From Flavobacterium sp. (GTDB taxonomy: Bacteria; Bacteroidota; Bacteroidia; Flavobacteriales; Flavobacteriaceae), in contig NZ_JAPZSU010000003.1 in assembly GCF_027531905.1 (NCBI RefSeq), forward strand, positions 1 through 64,000: a stretch of DNA of 64,000 nucleotides, read 5' to 3'. Both the position numbers and the translations under genes were made by a program. Positions within the stretch are counted from its first letter, which is position 1, and each line of letters starts with the position of its first letter. This document shows positions 49,038 to 59,533 of this stretch, in pieces. The notes beneath the pieces are model-generated. The model was not told where the DNA came from. It saw nothing but the letters and a program-made list of their open reading frames with translations, and made no database searches.

Positions 49038-49643
49038 ATGAAAGCAATTTATTTAATTTTCCTACTAAATTATTTTTCCACAACTACTACAAACCCAGCT
49101 TTTATACCAAATACAAAACCCTTTTCTCTACAACTTTCGGAAGCTGCGCTAGCAATTATAAATCCAAATGTGAACTATGACCCCACTTATTGCTCTATAA
49201 AATATCCAAATGGGGATGTTCCTAAAAACAAAGGTGTTTGTACCGATGTAGTAATAAGAGCCTACAGAAAACTCAATATTGATTTACAAAAAGAAGTACA
49301 CGAGGATATGAAGGCAAATTTTTCAAAATATCCCAATCTAAAAAAATGGGGAATGAAGAAAACCGACACCAACATTGACCACAGAAGGGTTCCAAATTTG
49401 GAAGTTTTCTTTGAAAGAAAAGGTAAAAAACTATTAGTATCCGATAACGCTAAGGATTACAAAACTGGAGATATTGTCACTTGGATGATTAACGGAAAAC
49501 TTCCTCACATAGGAATTGTAACTCATAAGAAAACAAGTGATGGTTTACGCCCCTTGATTGTTCATAATGTAGGATACGGACAAGTCCTAGAAGATTGCTT
49601 ATTCAAATACAAGATAGTGGGACACTTTCAATACGAGAAATAA
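49038..49643 (+). CDS. DUF1287-family exported protein
   Basis: A 201-residue protein of the DUF1287 family (E. coli YijF is a member). A hydrophobic N-terminus is likely a signal peptide. The conserved part includes KNKGVCTDVVIRAYR with a Cys, HEDMKANFSKYP, HRRVPNLEVFFERKG, GDIVTW and HIGIVTHK, ending in IVHNVGYGQVLED. The Cys/His arrangement suggests a papain-like or NlpC/P60-like fold, which is my inference. It is divergent from radC and convergent with mpl. Confidence 0.85.
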   Translation: MKAIYLIFLLNYFSTTTTNPAFIPNTKPFSLQLSEAALAIINPNVNYDPTYCSIKYPNGDVPKNKGVCTDVVIRAYRKLNIDLQKEVHEDMKANFSKYPNLKKWGMKKTDTNIDHRRVPNLEVFFERKGKKLLVSDNAKDYKTGDIVTWMINGKLPHIGIVTHKKTSDGLRPLIVHNVGYGQVLEDCLFKYKIVGHFQYEK

Positions 49644-49646
49644 AAA

Positions 49647-49669
49647 AAGGTGCCAAAAACTGACACCTT
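49647..49669. terminator. terminator between the DUF1287 gene and mpl
   Basis: AAGGTG (49647-49652) and CACCTT (49664-49669) form a stem that can extend by CA/TG past one mismatch. A and T-rich runs flank it. It lies 4 bases past the DUF1287 stop and 24 bases from the mpl stop. Confidence 0.7.
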
Positions 49670-49692
49670 ATCATTGTTTTATGTCTTCGAAT

Positions 49693-51096
49693 CTACAACA
49701 TCAAATTTTTAACTTCATCAAAATTCAACCCGCCATAATTTCCTGAACTCATTAGCAATAGTGCGGAATTCTCTAAATTTTGATTAAACAAAAAAGTCTT
49801 GAATTCGGCTGGATTAGTATAAATGATTAAGTCTTCTCTATTGAACGCTTTGGCTATTTGTTCATATGTCACTTCTTCGAGTTGCTTAATCTTTACGGCA
49901 TCTGGAGAATAGAATACCACGGCAACATCCGCATATTCAAGTGCTCCTTCATATTCTTTTAAGAATTCGGAATTCAAACTACTGTAAGTGTGCAATTCCA
50001 AACAAGCTACCAAAGTACGTTCAGGATATTGTTCTTTTACGGCTTTTGTAGTTGCAGCCACTTTACTTGGCGAATGCGCAAAATCTTTGTAAGCCACTTT
50101 CCCTTTACCTTCGGCAATTTTTTCCAATCGTTTTGAAGCTCCTTTAAAGCTGGCAATCGCTTCATAAAAATCCGCTTCATCTACACCCATATTTTGACAA
50201 ATCCATTTGGCTCCAGCGAGATTGTTCAAATTATGTGCTCCAAAAACTTCAATTGGCATTGGACCTTCTGGCGTTTCTAAAAGTGTGACTCCATCTTTTA
50301 CTTCATAATTTGGAGTGGAATACGCCATTTTTCGAATCGGATTCGTAGCTGCTTCGGCCACTCTTTTCACTTCTGAATCTTCAGCATTATAAACTAAAAT
50401 ACCGCCATTGGTGATTTTTTCAATAAAAATCTCGAATTGATTCACGTAATTTTCATAGGTCGGAAAAACATTGATATGGTCCCAAGCAATTCCAGAAATC
50501 AAAGCAATGTTCGGTTGGTATAAATGAAATTTTGGTCTTCTATCAATTGGTGAAGACAAATACTCATCCCCTTCCAAAACCATAAAATCATTTTCTTCTG
50601 TAAGATGTACCATAGTATCAAAGCCTTCCAATTGGGCGCCTACCATATAATCAACTTCTATGTTATGATAGTGCATCACGTGCAAAATCATAGAGGTAAT
50701 CGTAGTTTTTCCGTGTGAACCTCCAATTACAACACGGGTTTTATTTTTGGATTGTTCATATAAAAACTCAGGATAAGAATAAATTTTCAATCCTAATTCT
50801 TGAGCTTTTAATAATTCTGGATTATCGGCTTTTGCGTGCATTCCTAGAATTACCGCTTCAATATCAGCAGTGATTTTTTCAGGAAACCAACCCAACTCAG
50901 CAGGCAAAATTCCCTTTTTCTCCAAGCGAGATTTTGAAGGTTCGAAAATAGCATCGTCGCTACCTGTTACTTGATATCCTTTGTTGTGAAGAGCCAAGGC
51001 CAAATTGTGCATTGCACTTCCGCCAATAGCTATAAAATGAAGCCCCCTAGCCCCCGAAGGGGAAACAGCAGCTGTATTGTTTGTATTTGAATTCAT
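49693..51096 (-). CDS. mpl: UDP-MurNAc:tripeptide ligase Mpl-like, with repeat-derived N-terminus
   Basis: Mur-ligase family protein, 467 residues, that attaches recycled L-Ala-D-Glu-meso-DAP peptide to UDP-MurNAc. It has FIAIGGSAMHNLALALHNKGY, the ATP loop GGSHGKTTITSM, EGDEYLSSPIDRRPKF, AWDHINVFP and AHSPSK. The family normally begins just before HFIAIGGS, but here about 18 residues precede it. Part of them (SPSGARGL) is encoded by a GC-rich repeat at 51042-51064. The core enzyme looks intact. Confidence 0.92.
   Translation of the reverse strand: MNSNTNNTAAVSPSGARGLHFIAIGGSAMHNLALALHNKGYQVTGSDDAIFEPSKSRLEKKGILPAELGWFPEKITADIEAVILGMHAKADNPELLKAQELGLKIYSYPEFLYEQSKNKTRVVIGGSHGKTTITSMILHVMHYHNIEVDYMVGAQLEGFDTMVHLTEENDFMVLEGDEYLSSPIDRRPKFHLYQPNIALISGIAWDHINVFPTYENYVNQFEIFIEKITNGGILVYNAEDSEVKRVAEAATNPIRKMAYSTPNYEVKDGVTLLETPEGPMPIEVFGAHNLNNLAGAKWICQNMGVDEADFYEAIASFKGASKRLEKIAEGKGKVAYKDFAHSPSKVAATTKAVKEQYPERTLVACLELHTYSSLNSEFLKEYEGALEYADVAVVFYSPDAVKIKQLEEVTYEQIAKAFNREDLIIYTNPAEFKTFLFNQNLENSALLLMSSGNYGGLNFDEVKNLML
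51042..51064 (+). repeat. GC-rich CCCCCTAGCCCCC repeat, copy A (inside mpl)
   Basis: The plus strand reads AGCCCCCTAGCCCCCGAAGG, then GG, inside the 5' end of mpl. The related copy B lies in the opposite orientation at 51327-51353. Confidence 0.8.
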
Positions 51097-51152
51097 AATA
51101 AATGAGTAAAATTATTTCTGTTGTATTTATAAAGGCAAGAATTCTCAACCAA

Positions 51153-51323
51153 TGTCATTATGTTAAGAGATTTTAGATTGAAGATTAACGATTCTTGATT
51201 TTAGATTTCGGAACAAGTTATTAAAAATTATATAATTTTCAGCATCTTAAATACATCAGCAATCAAAAATCGTTAATCAAAAATCAGCAATCAAATTATT
51301 GATTATTCCTTAACTTAATGACA
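51153..51323. repeat. 171-bp palindromic element
   Basis: Outer arms TGTCATTATGTTAAG (51153-51167) and its near complement (51309-51323) match at 14 of 15 positions. Inner arms 51183-51200 and 51261-51278 match at 17 of 18. Between and around them are further ATC/GAT words. The element fills most of the 247-base gap between the TPR gene and mpl and is flanked by the two GC-rich repeat copies. It contains no open frame of note and looks like a non-coding mobile element. Confidence 0.75.
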
Positions 51324-51326
51324 TAG

Positions 51327-51353
51327 AGCCCCCCCTTTGGGGGCTAGGGGGAT
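51327..51353 (-). repeat. GC-rich CCCCCTAGCCCCC repeat, copy B (at the TPR gene 3' end)
   Basis: The minus strand reads ATCCCCCTAGCCCCCAAAGG followed by a G run. The stop codon TAG of the TPR gene (51344-51346) is part of this repeat, as are its last codons (Lys-Ser-Pro). Confidence 0.8.
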
Positions 51354-52021
51354 TTCAGTTCTTGTGCTTTCTTGGGGTTGTTTAATTTTTTCAAATATAA
51401 TTGATATAATTTTTGAAAAGTGACTTTTGAATTGCCAATTTCGTGTGCTTTTTTATATTGAATTTCAGCAGCCGAATAGCGGTCAAAATACTCCTCAATA
51501 TGTCCTCGAGACAAATAACCATCAACGGGAGAAATTTTCAACAACTCATTAGAATATTGTATCGCTTTGGATTGACTACCACCGACAATTCCGGGCAATT
51601 GCAAATTGAGTTCGATGAGTGCCCATCTCGCCTCAATGTGTTTAGGTTCGAGAGCTATGGCTTTTTCAAAAGAGGAACGAATAGCACCAATCATTCCCAA
51701 GGCCTTGAATTTATTCACTTCTTTGGCTTTCATTCCCATGACTCCACCACATTTGTAATGATAATCGGCTACGTTAGGCTTTATTTTTTTTAGTTTATTA
51801 TAGTACCCCAACGCTTTATCCCATTTTTTTTCTTTTCCAGCAATATCGCCAAGAAATTCAATAGCCTTAAGATCATTTGGATTTGTTTTCAAAACCGACT
51901 CAAACAACGGAGTAGCTTGTGCGTACTTTCCGGTTTCAAATAACTTTTCGGCAGTTTCGAAATTAGATTGTGAAACCATAAAAAGTGGATATAAAATAAA
52001 AAACAATACTGATTTTTTCAT
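51344..52021 (-). CDS. exported TPR-repeat protein
   Basis: A 225-residue protein with a signal peptide (MKKSVLFFILYPLFMVSQS) and at least three tetratricopeptide repeats. The first covers about residues 20-55 (AEKLFETGKYAQATPLFESV), and others follow near 58-90 and 110-140. TPR proteins mediate protein contacts, and the partner is unknown. The C-terminus ends within a GC-rich repeat, so the last residues may not be ancestral. A TAnnTTTG element ends four bases before its ATG. Confidence 0.8.
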   Translation of the reverse strand: MKKSVLFFILYPLFMVSQSNFETAEKLFETGKYAQATPLFESVLKTNPNDLKAIEFLGDIAGKEKKWDKALGYYNKLKKIKPNVADYHYKCGGVMGMKAKEVNKFKALGMIGAIRSSFEKAIALEPKHIEARWALIELNLQLPGIVGGSQSKAIQYSNELLKISPVDGYLSRGHIEEYFDRYSAAEIQYKKAHEIGNSKVTFQKLYQLYLKKLNNPKKAQELKSP

Positions 52022-52025
52022 TCTT

Positions 52026-52033
52026 CAAAAATA
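52026..52033 (-). promoter_or_regulatory. candidate -7 element directly before the TPR gene
   Basis: TATTTTTG on the minus strand, ending four bases before the ATG at 52021, the same layout as rlmB and rarA. Confidence 0.45.
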
Positions 52034-52150
52034 AGAAAATGTGTTAACTTTCGTTTCTGTTTGAATAAAAAATAGTAATTTGTACAAAATACTTTTTGCG
52101 ATCTCCCAACCTTATCAATCAAAAAACACTCTAGATATAAAAACAAGCTT

Positions 52151-55100
52151 ATGAAAAATATATGCTATCTACTTTTATTGCTGTCAAGTACACTATTTGC
52201 TCAAGAGTATGATAAAGACTGGCAAAAAGTACTTCAATTTGAAAATCAAGGAAAATTAAAATCCGCAAATGCTATTGTAACCAAAATACACAAAAAAGCC
52301 ATTTCTAAAAAAAATGAAGTACAAATCATTAAATGTTTTTTTTACGAATCAAAATATTTGCAAGTAGTAGACGAAAATGCACAAACTAAAATCATTCTCA
52401 ATTTAAAGAAAGAAATCAATCAGGCTTCTATACCATCTAAAGCTATTTTGAATTGGATTTATGGAAAATGTTTGAGCGATTACAGAGAAGAGTACGAAAA
52501 TATTGCAGTCACAGCGACAGATACCTCTGAAATCGCAGATGAAAATAGTGAAGTAACCATTGACAGTTCAACAGTTACTGGATTTAAAACTCCAGAGAAC
52601 ATTGTCAAAATATTTGAAAGAACTTTAGAAAACGAAGCTATTTTAAAAACCACACCTTTAACCAATTATGAAGCTATTTTTGATTTTCTTACTTTAGAAA
52701 AATTCAAAAAAGAAAATCTATTTGATTATTTACTAAAAGAAAACATTGCCTTTTATAAATCAAAAATAGATGAATGGCAGTTTCAACCCAAAGAATATGA
52801 AGCTCAAAAAAACACTCTTTTGGGTAATACTGATGTCTTTTTAAAATTAAATCTCGATTTAATTAAAGATGAAAACCTAAAAAAAATACTTTCTTTATAT
52901 CAAAAACTGGAAACTGACACAACTGTTTTAGAAAACAAATTAGAACGAATTTTGTTTTGTTCACAATTCCTCATAAAATCAGAGGAAGATTTATTAAATG
53001 CCCTAATTAAGTTGGAAAAAGAAACAAATGAAACAATTCAACTGCAAAAAATTCAATTAGAAAAAGCAACTGTTTACGCTGAATTAGCTTCCAAAGAACT
53101 TCATCCTGATTACAACAGCAAAGCGATTTCTGAATTAGAACGTGTTTTGACAACAAACAATAATTCGAACACCTACAAACTGGCAATTCAAAAAAAAGAC
53201 GAACTGCTTTCAAAAACCATTCAGGTTCAACTTCAAAAATACATTTATAATAAAGAAAACGCTAGAGCTTTTATTCGATATAAAAACACAAACAATTTAA
53301 CGATTTCTATTTTTAAAATAAATAACAACAAAATTGCCGAGTTCTACACTATTTCCCAAAATCAAGACAGTTTGGCTACCCAAATTGTAACTAATAAAAA
53401 ACCATCAATAACAAAAAAATACGACCTCGTTGACAAAAAAGATTATTTTGAATACACTACCGAAATCCTTTTACCACAACTTGAAACAGGCAGTTATTTG
53501 GTTTATTTCGAAAGTGACACCAACTCAAAAGACAAAAAAGGTTATGGCTACGAAACCATCACAGTATCGAATATTTCTGTCTTGGCAAATTCAAAAGAAA
53601 ATACAGAATACTTCACGGTGCTTGATAGAAAAACGGGTAAACCATTGGAGGATGTTACAATAAAACTACTAAATCAAACCCTAAAAACAGATAAAAAGGG
53701 AATCGCTTTTTACACAAAAGAAATAAACAATGACGGTTATGAGTCGATAACATTCTCAACCAAAAATGACACGCTGTTCCTCCAAAAAGGATATTTACAT
53801 AACAGGAGTGTTTATAAACAAAACATAGCTATTAAATCTATAGGGAAAGTTGAATTTTACCTAGATCGAGCCATTTATCGTCCAGGTCAAACTGTATATT
53901 ACAAAGGAATTGCTATCCAAAAAAAGAAAAACAAATCAAGTATAATTCCTCATACTACATTTAAAATTACAATTCAAGACCCTAACTATTCAGATTTCAA
54001 ACAATTTAATATCATCACTAATGAATTTGGTTCGTTCTCTGGCGAGTTTGTTTTACCCAAGACAGGCTTAACAGGGAATTTTAGAATTATAGCAAATGAA
54101 CCCGATGATTACGATAAGGATGTTTCTAATAATAAAATAAAAGACGAACATCCGTTTTGGGATAACGTAGATTTTAAAAATTCAGAACTATATTTTAGAG
54201 TAGAAGAATACAAGCGTCCAAAGTTTGAAGTTACGTTTGAACCTAAAAAACAAAGTTTACAAGTGAATCACTCGGTTAGCGTAAAAGGAACCGCCAAAGC
54301 ATTTGCAGGAAGCACTATTTCGGATGCTAAAGTTACATACACAATTACACGTTTCACGACTTCATTTCAAAATTATTACAATAATGAATCAGAAGAAACT
54401 TTAGTAAGTAGTGAAACCAAAACAGATGCCTCCGGAAAATTTTCGATTGATTTCATTGCCCAACCGTCTAAAAATGCGAGTAAGGAACAGCTTCCTGTTT
54501 TCAATTATCGAATAGACGCAAGCGTTACGGATAGCAATGGAGAGACGCATACTGCACAAACAATACTAAAAGTAGGCTATCATGATTTGATACTGAATGC
54601 TTCTATTCCAAATAGTATTGAGACAAAAAACAAAAACGAAATCACCTTGAGCAGCACTAACTTAAATGGAGAATTTAAAGCCGCAAAAGGAGAAATCAAA
54701 TTGTATTTTGTAAGTCCATTTTCTAAAAAATTCAAAGATAGAATTTTTCCAATGCCAGAAATAAGCGCTATCACTGATGTTGATTTCGAACGATTATTTC
54801 CTTATGAAACAAATGAAAGACCAATAGCAAAACCTACAGAAATAGTAGTTTTCTCCAAAAAAATTGATACGGAAAAAGATAAAAATTTGGATTTAGATTT
54901 CATTTCTGATTATCAATCTGGAAATTATAAAGTAGTGTTTTCTGCAAAAGACAGTTTTGAAAATCCTATCGAAACTGTTTCTAATTTTTCAATCATTCAA
55001 AATAAAAACATATACAGCCCGAATAAATTATTCACCGTTGAGCAAATCAATAAAGACCCTAAGAAAGATGGTTTCGTAACCGTTCAGATCCGCTCAACAT

Positions 55101-58100
55101 TAGACACGTTGCATATTCATACTACTGCCAATTATAAAAACAGTACTTTTTATGAAAAAAATATTGATTTGGAAAACCATCAAGCTACAATTACAATTCC
55201 GCTTCAAAAAGAATTCGAGAATTCTCTAAACATTGGTTTTGAAAGTATCTTCGAAAACCAAACTTTCAATGACCAATTAGAAGTACTATTGAAATCCGAT
55301 GAACCCAAGATAGATTTTTCTGTAGAAAGCTTTAGAAACAAAATTCAACCTGGAAGTACCTAAAATTGGTCCTTCAAATTGAATGCCACCAATACCAAAT
55401 CGGAAGCGGAAATTTTGGTTTCAATGTATGACAGTTCTTTAGACCAGTTTACAAAAACGGCATGGGGAGCATTGAACATTTATGAATATTATACCAATAG
55501 GGTGTTTTTCAGGACAGGTTTAGGATTTGATAAAACGTATATCTATCTTGAGAATTTAAATGTAGAATCGAATCCATTAGAACTTCAAAATGAAGCAACA
55601 CTCCTAAAATGGTTTGGCTTTGATATTAATAATACAACTTATGGAGATGTGATGTCTATTGTTGATATAAAAGACAAAAAAATTGGAAGTGAAACAATTA
55701 AAGGAGACCCAGATGCAGTAATAGCAGTAGAAGAAACAACTGTAATGGCGATGAGCCTTTCTCCTGCTCCTAAAGTGGATCAAGTTAAGTTTATAAAACC
55801 AGTAGTAGCAAAAGCAGAGGATATTCGAATTAGAGGAGGAGCTTCATTAACAGGCAATCAAGGTACGCCACTAATTTTCATCGATGGAGAAAATGCTTCT
55901 GAAGAAATGCTTAAAAATATAAATCCATCAGACATTATTTCCCTTGATGTTTTAAAGGATGCAAAAGCCACGACACTATACGGCAGTAAGGGCAAAAATG
56001 GTGTTATTATCGTAATAACCAAAAAATCATTAGAAGCCTTAACACAAGTAAAAGCTAGAAAAAATCTATCAGAGACCGCGTTCTTTTTTCCTAATCTAAG
56101 AACCGATGCCCAAGGCAAAGTGAGTTTCAATTTTACTTCCCCAGAAGCCTTGACCGCTTGGAAACTTCGTCTATTGGCGCACAACAAAGAAGCCGTTTCA
56201 GGTTATTTAGAAAAAAGTGTGATTACACAAAAAGAACTGATGGTTATACCCAATTTCCCTCGCTTCTTTAGAGAAAAAGATTCGATTGTCATTACTGCAA
56301 AAGTGAGCAATATGACTAATGAAACCAAAAACGGCATGGCCCTTTTACAGCTTTTTGATGCCGCAACTATGCAATCTATTGATGCGAAAACAGCAAACAC
56401 AAAAACGGTTAAAAGTTTCAAGATTGCTGCTTTTGGCAACAGCATTGTGAGTTGGAAAATCTATATTCCTGAAGGGATGCAAGGTATTCAATATAAAATC
56501 TTGGCAAAAGCTGGTAATTTCTCAGACGGAGAAGAAAATATCCTACCCGTTTTGACAAATAATAGGCTAGTAACCGAAAGTATCCCAATTTGGGTACGAG
56601 AAAATTCAAAAAAAGAATACACTTTTGAAAACCTAAAAAATAATACTTCGACTACTTTACGAAACCATCAATTTGTTTTGGAATATACCTCAAACCCTAC
56701 TTGGCTAGCCATTCAATCCTTGCCGTATTTGATGGAATATGAACACGAATGTGCCGAACAAACTTTTGCGCGTTTTTATGCTAATGCCTTGGCTTCAGCA
56801 ATCATTTCGAGTAACCCAAAAATCGCTACTCTTTTTGAAACTTGGAGAAAAAACGGAAAGTTAAATTCAAAACTCGAAGAAAACGAAGAACTCAAAACGA
56901 TGATTTTGGCCGAAACACCTTGGTTGAATGATGCCCAAAACGAAGAAGAAAAAAAGAAGCATCTCGCCTTGCTTTTCGATTTAGAAAAAATGAAGCTCTC
57001 GCAAGAAACGACATTCAATAAACTAAAACAAAAACAGCACGCTTCAGGAGGATTTGCTTGGTTTGACGGTGGCAATGAAAGCGAATACATTACCCGACAT
57101 ATTTTGGCTGGCTTAGGACATTTATCGAAATTGACCAAAGAAAAGAACAACCCAGATAAAATAAATCAAATTGCTACAACTGCTATTCCTTTCTTGGATC
57201 GAAAATTTTTAGAGCAACACAATAGTAGAACGCAACACTTAAAAACAACCGACAAATTGATATGGCTAAATCCGTATTCTGATTTGCATTATTTATATAC
57301 CAGAAGTTTTTATTTAGAACAATTCCCCCTTTCAGATACTTTAACAAAAACCACAAAAAGGTATCTTGAAACTGCCAAAACAGATTGGTTGGATTATTCT
57401 TTATATGAAAAAGGAGTAGCTGCCTTGGCTTTACACCGATTTGGAGAAAAAGAATCCGCTAAAAAAATTCTAGAAAGTCTAAAAGAAACCGCCGCCAATA
57501 ATGAAGATTGGGGAATGTATTGGATTGCCAACAAAGCAGGCTGGTATTGGTATCAAGCTCCTATAGAAACACAAGCACTTTTGATTGAAGCCTTCGCCGA
57601 AGTTTTAAACGATACAAAATCGGTGGATGCTATGAAAGTTTGGCTACTCAAAAACAAACAAACCAAAAACTGGCCCACTACAAAATCCACCACCGAAGCT
57701 ATTTATGCCTTGTTACTACAAGGAAACGATTGGTTAAGTGTTAAAGACAATACCATCTTAAAAATTGGAGAGGAAAAAATCCTAACCAAAAAATTATCCG
57801 AAAACGAAAAAGAAGCCGAAACTGGCTATATCAAACTCAATTGGAAAGCCGATGAAATCAAGAAAGAAATGGCCAACATTACTATACAAAACAAATCGAA
57901 AGTTCCTGGATTTGGAGGCGTGTATTGGCAATATTTTGAAGACTTAGACAAAATTAAAACCAATTCGGGAACCGTTTTATCTATAGCTAAAGAATTGTAT
58001 CTGAAGAAAAACACCCTTTCAGGAGAAGAACTACAAAAAATCACCACTAAAAATAGTTTGAAAATTGGCGATTTAGTAACCATCCGATTAATCATTTCTT

Positions 58101-58396
58101 CAAAAGAAGATATGGAATTTGTTCACTTAAAAGATATGCGCGCTGCTTGTTTTGAGCCAGTAAATGTTCTTTCGGAATACCAATACAAAGGCGGACTAGG
58201 TTTTTATATGAGTACAAAAGACGCTGCCACACACTTCTTTTTTGATAAAATAAACAAAGGAACTTATGTACTAGAATACGATATTCGAGTAAACAATCAA
58301 GGTGACTTCTCTAACGGAATCACCACTATTGAGAGCATGTATGCGCCAGAATTCAACAATCACACCAAAGGAATTCGAATCAATACAAAAGAGTAA
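52151..58396 (+). pseudogene. alpha-2-macroglobulin family protein interrupted by one in-frame TAA
   Basis: A giant secreted or periplasmic protein of 2081 codons. The part before the stop (1070 codons) has a signal peptide ending near LFAQ and the MG2-type block YRPGQTVYYKGI. A single TAA at 55361-55363 follows PGST, and the frame continues as NWSFKLNA with no other damage. The second part (first ATG at 55379) carries YDSSLDQF, a TonB-plug-like insert, the A2M core LRTDAQGKVSFNFTSPEALT, and the thioester motif CAEQ in EYEHECAEQTFARFYANA, followed by the TED helices. Bacterial macroglobulins are thought to trap proteases. Either a recent nonsense mutation or a base error is likely. A terminator follows. 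Confidence 0.85.
55815..56030 (+). other. TonB-plug-like insertion within the macroglobulin
   Basis: The encoded segment reads IRIRGGASLTGNQGTPLIFI, then DG...NPSDIISLDVLKDA and TTLYGSKGKNGVIIVITKK. These are the blocks of a SusC plug domain (IRGxxSL...PLxxIDG...IxxIxVLKdAsataLYGsrgaNGVIxITTKK). It is placed just before the A2M core and about 200 codons upstream of the thioester region. It is in frame, so it belongs to the same protein. Confidence 0.8.
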
Positions 58397-58416
58397 TAAA
58401 GCTACTTCTTAATTAG

Positions 58417-58445
58417 AAAGGTCTCAAAATGAGGCCTTTTTTTTT
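58417..58445 (+). terminator. terminator after the macroglobulin gene
   Basis: Arms AAAGGTCTC and GAGGCCTTT (58417-58425, 58431-58439) pair with one G-U and a five-base loop, followed by a T run. It lies 20 bases past the stop codon. Confidence 0.85.
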
Positions 58446-58598
58446 ATATATAAATAATACTAAAATCACATTCCCCTAACACTACTACCTTATTTTCGTA
58501 AAAACTTTATATGAAATTGAAACTTACAAAACCTAGTGCACAAAATTCTACCACCAAGAAGCAATTGATATGTGAGTCCAAAAGAAAAAAAATCACAT

Positions 58599-59414
58599 AT
58601 GAAAAGTAAACGAAAAATTCCTTTAGTCGTTATAAGTGATGTGCATTTGGGCACGTATGGCTGCCAAGCCAAAGAATTACTACAATACCTCAAATCCATT
58701 CAGCCGCAAATCTTAATTCTTAATGGCGATATTATCGATATGTGGAATTTTAGCAAAAGTTACTTTCCTGTTGCCCACATGAATGTTTTGAGACAAGTCA
58801 TAAAACTCTCCAATTTAGGCACAAGAGTCATCTACATTACAGGAAATCACGATGAAGCCCTTCGTAAATATTCAGATTTTGTTTTAGGGAATTTTGAGTT
58901 GGTCGACAAATTGATTTTAGAAATCGATGGTAAAAAAACGTGGTTCTTTCACGGCGATGTTTTTGATTCTTCCACCAGAGGCTATGCCAAAATCCTTGCT
59001 AAATTAGGAGGCAAAGGCTATGATTTACTGATTTTAATCAACAGTTGTATCAATTGGTTTCGCGAATTGTTCGGCAAAGAAAAAAGAAGCTACTCCAAAA
59101 CCATCAAAGACAGTGTAAAAAAAGCGGTCGCATTTATCAGCAATTTCGAAACTACAGCGGCCGAAATCGCCATAGAAAAAGGCTACAGTTATGTGGTTTG
59201 CGGGCATATCCATAAACCTCAAATAAAAACCATCGAAAACGAACACGGAAAAGTCACTTATCTCAATAGTGGTGATTGGGTCGAAAATCTAACGGCTTTA
59301 GAATACAAAAAAGGAAAATGGAGCATCTACCAATACCTTAAAGAACATTACAAAGATGCCGACACTTCCGAAGAAAAAACAAAGAACGACATCGTGGTCA
59401 AAATCCTATCCTAG
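58599..59414 (+). CDS. LpxH-like UDP-2,3-diacylglucosamine diphosphatase / metallophosphoesterase
   Basis: A calcineurin-like phosphoesterase of 271 residues from the ATG at 58599; a GTG nine codons upstream is less likely. Metal-binding blocks are SDVHLG, NGDIIDMW, TGNHDE, FHGDVFD and CGHIHKP. It resembles the family that cleaves UDP-diacylglucosamine to lipid X in lipid A synthesis, but such proteins often occur as extra paralogues with other pyrophosphate substrates. A glycosyltransferase gene follows on the same strand after 119 bases, suggesting a joint glycolipid role. Confidence 0.85.
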   Translation: MKSKRKIPLVVISDVHLGTYGCQAKELLQYLKSIQPQILILNGDIIDMWNFSKSYFPVAHMNVLRQVIKLSNLGTRVIYITGNHDEALRKYSDFVLGNFELVDKLILEIDGKKTWFFHGDVFDSSTRGYAKILAKLGGKGYDLLILINSCINWFRELFGKEKRSYSKTIKDSVKKAVAFISNFETTAAEIAIEKGYSYVVCGHIHKPQIKTIENEHGKVTYLNSGDWVENLTALEYKKGKWSIYQYLKEHYKDADTSEEKTKNDIVVKILS

Positions 59415-59533
59415 TGAAATAGAGTTAAAAAAACAGAATCAAGACCAAATACTTATCGTAAAGTTTTTTGTTGAAGTAATACAAAGTGTTAGATAGTCTT
59501 CTTAAATCTATTTTCAATCTTTCAATCTTAAGC

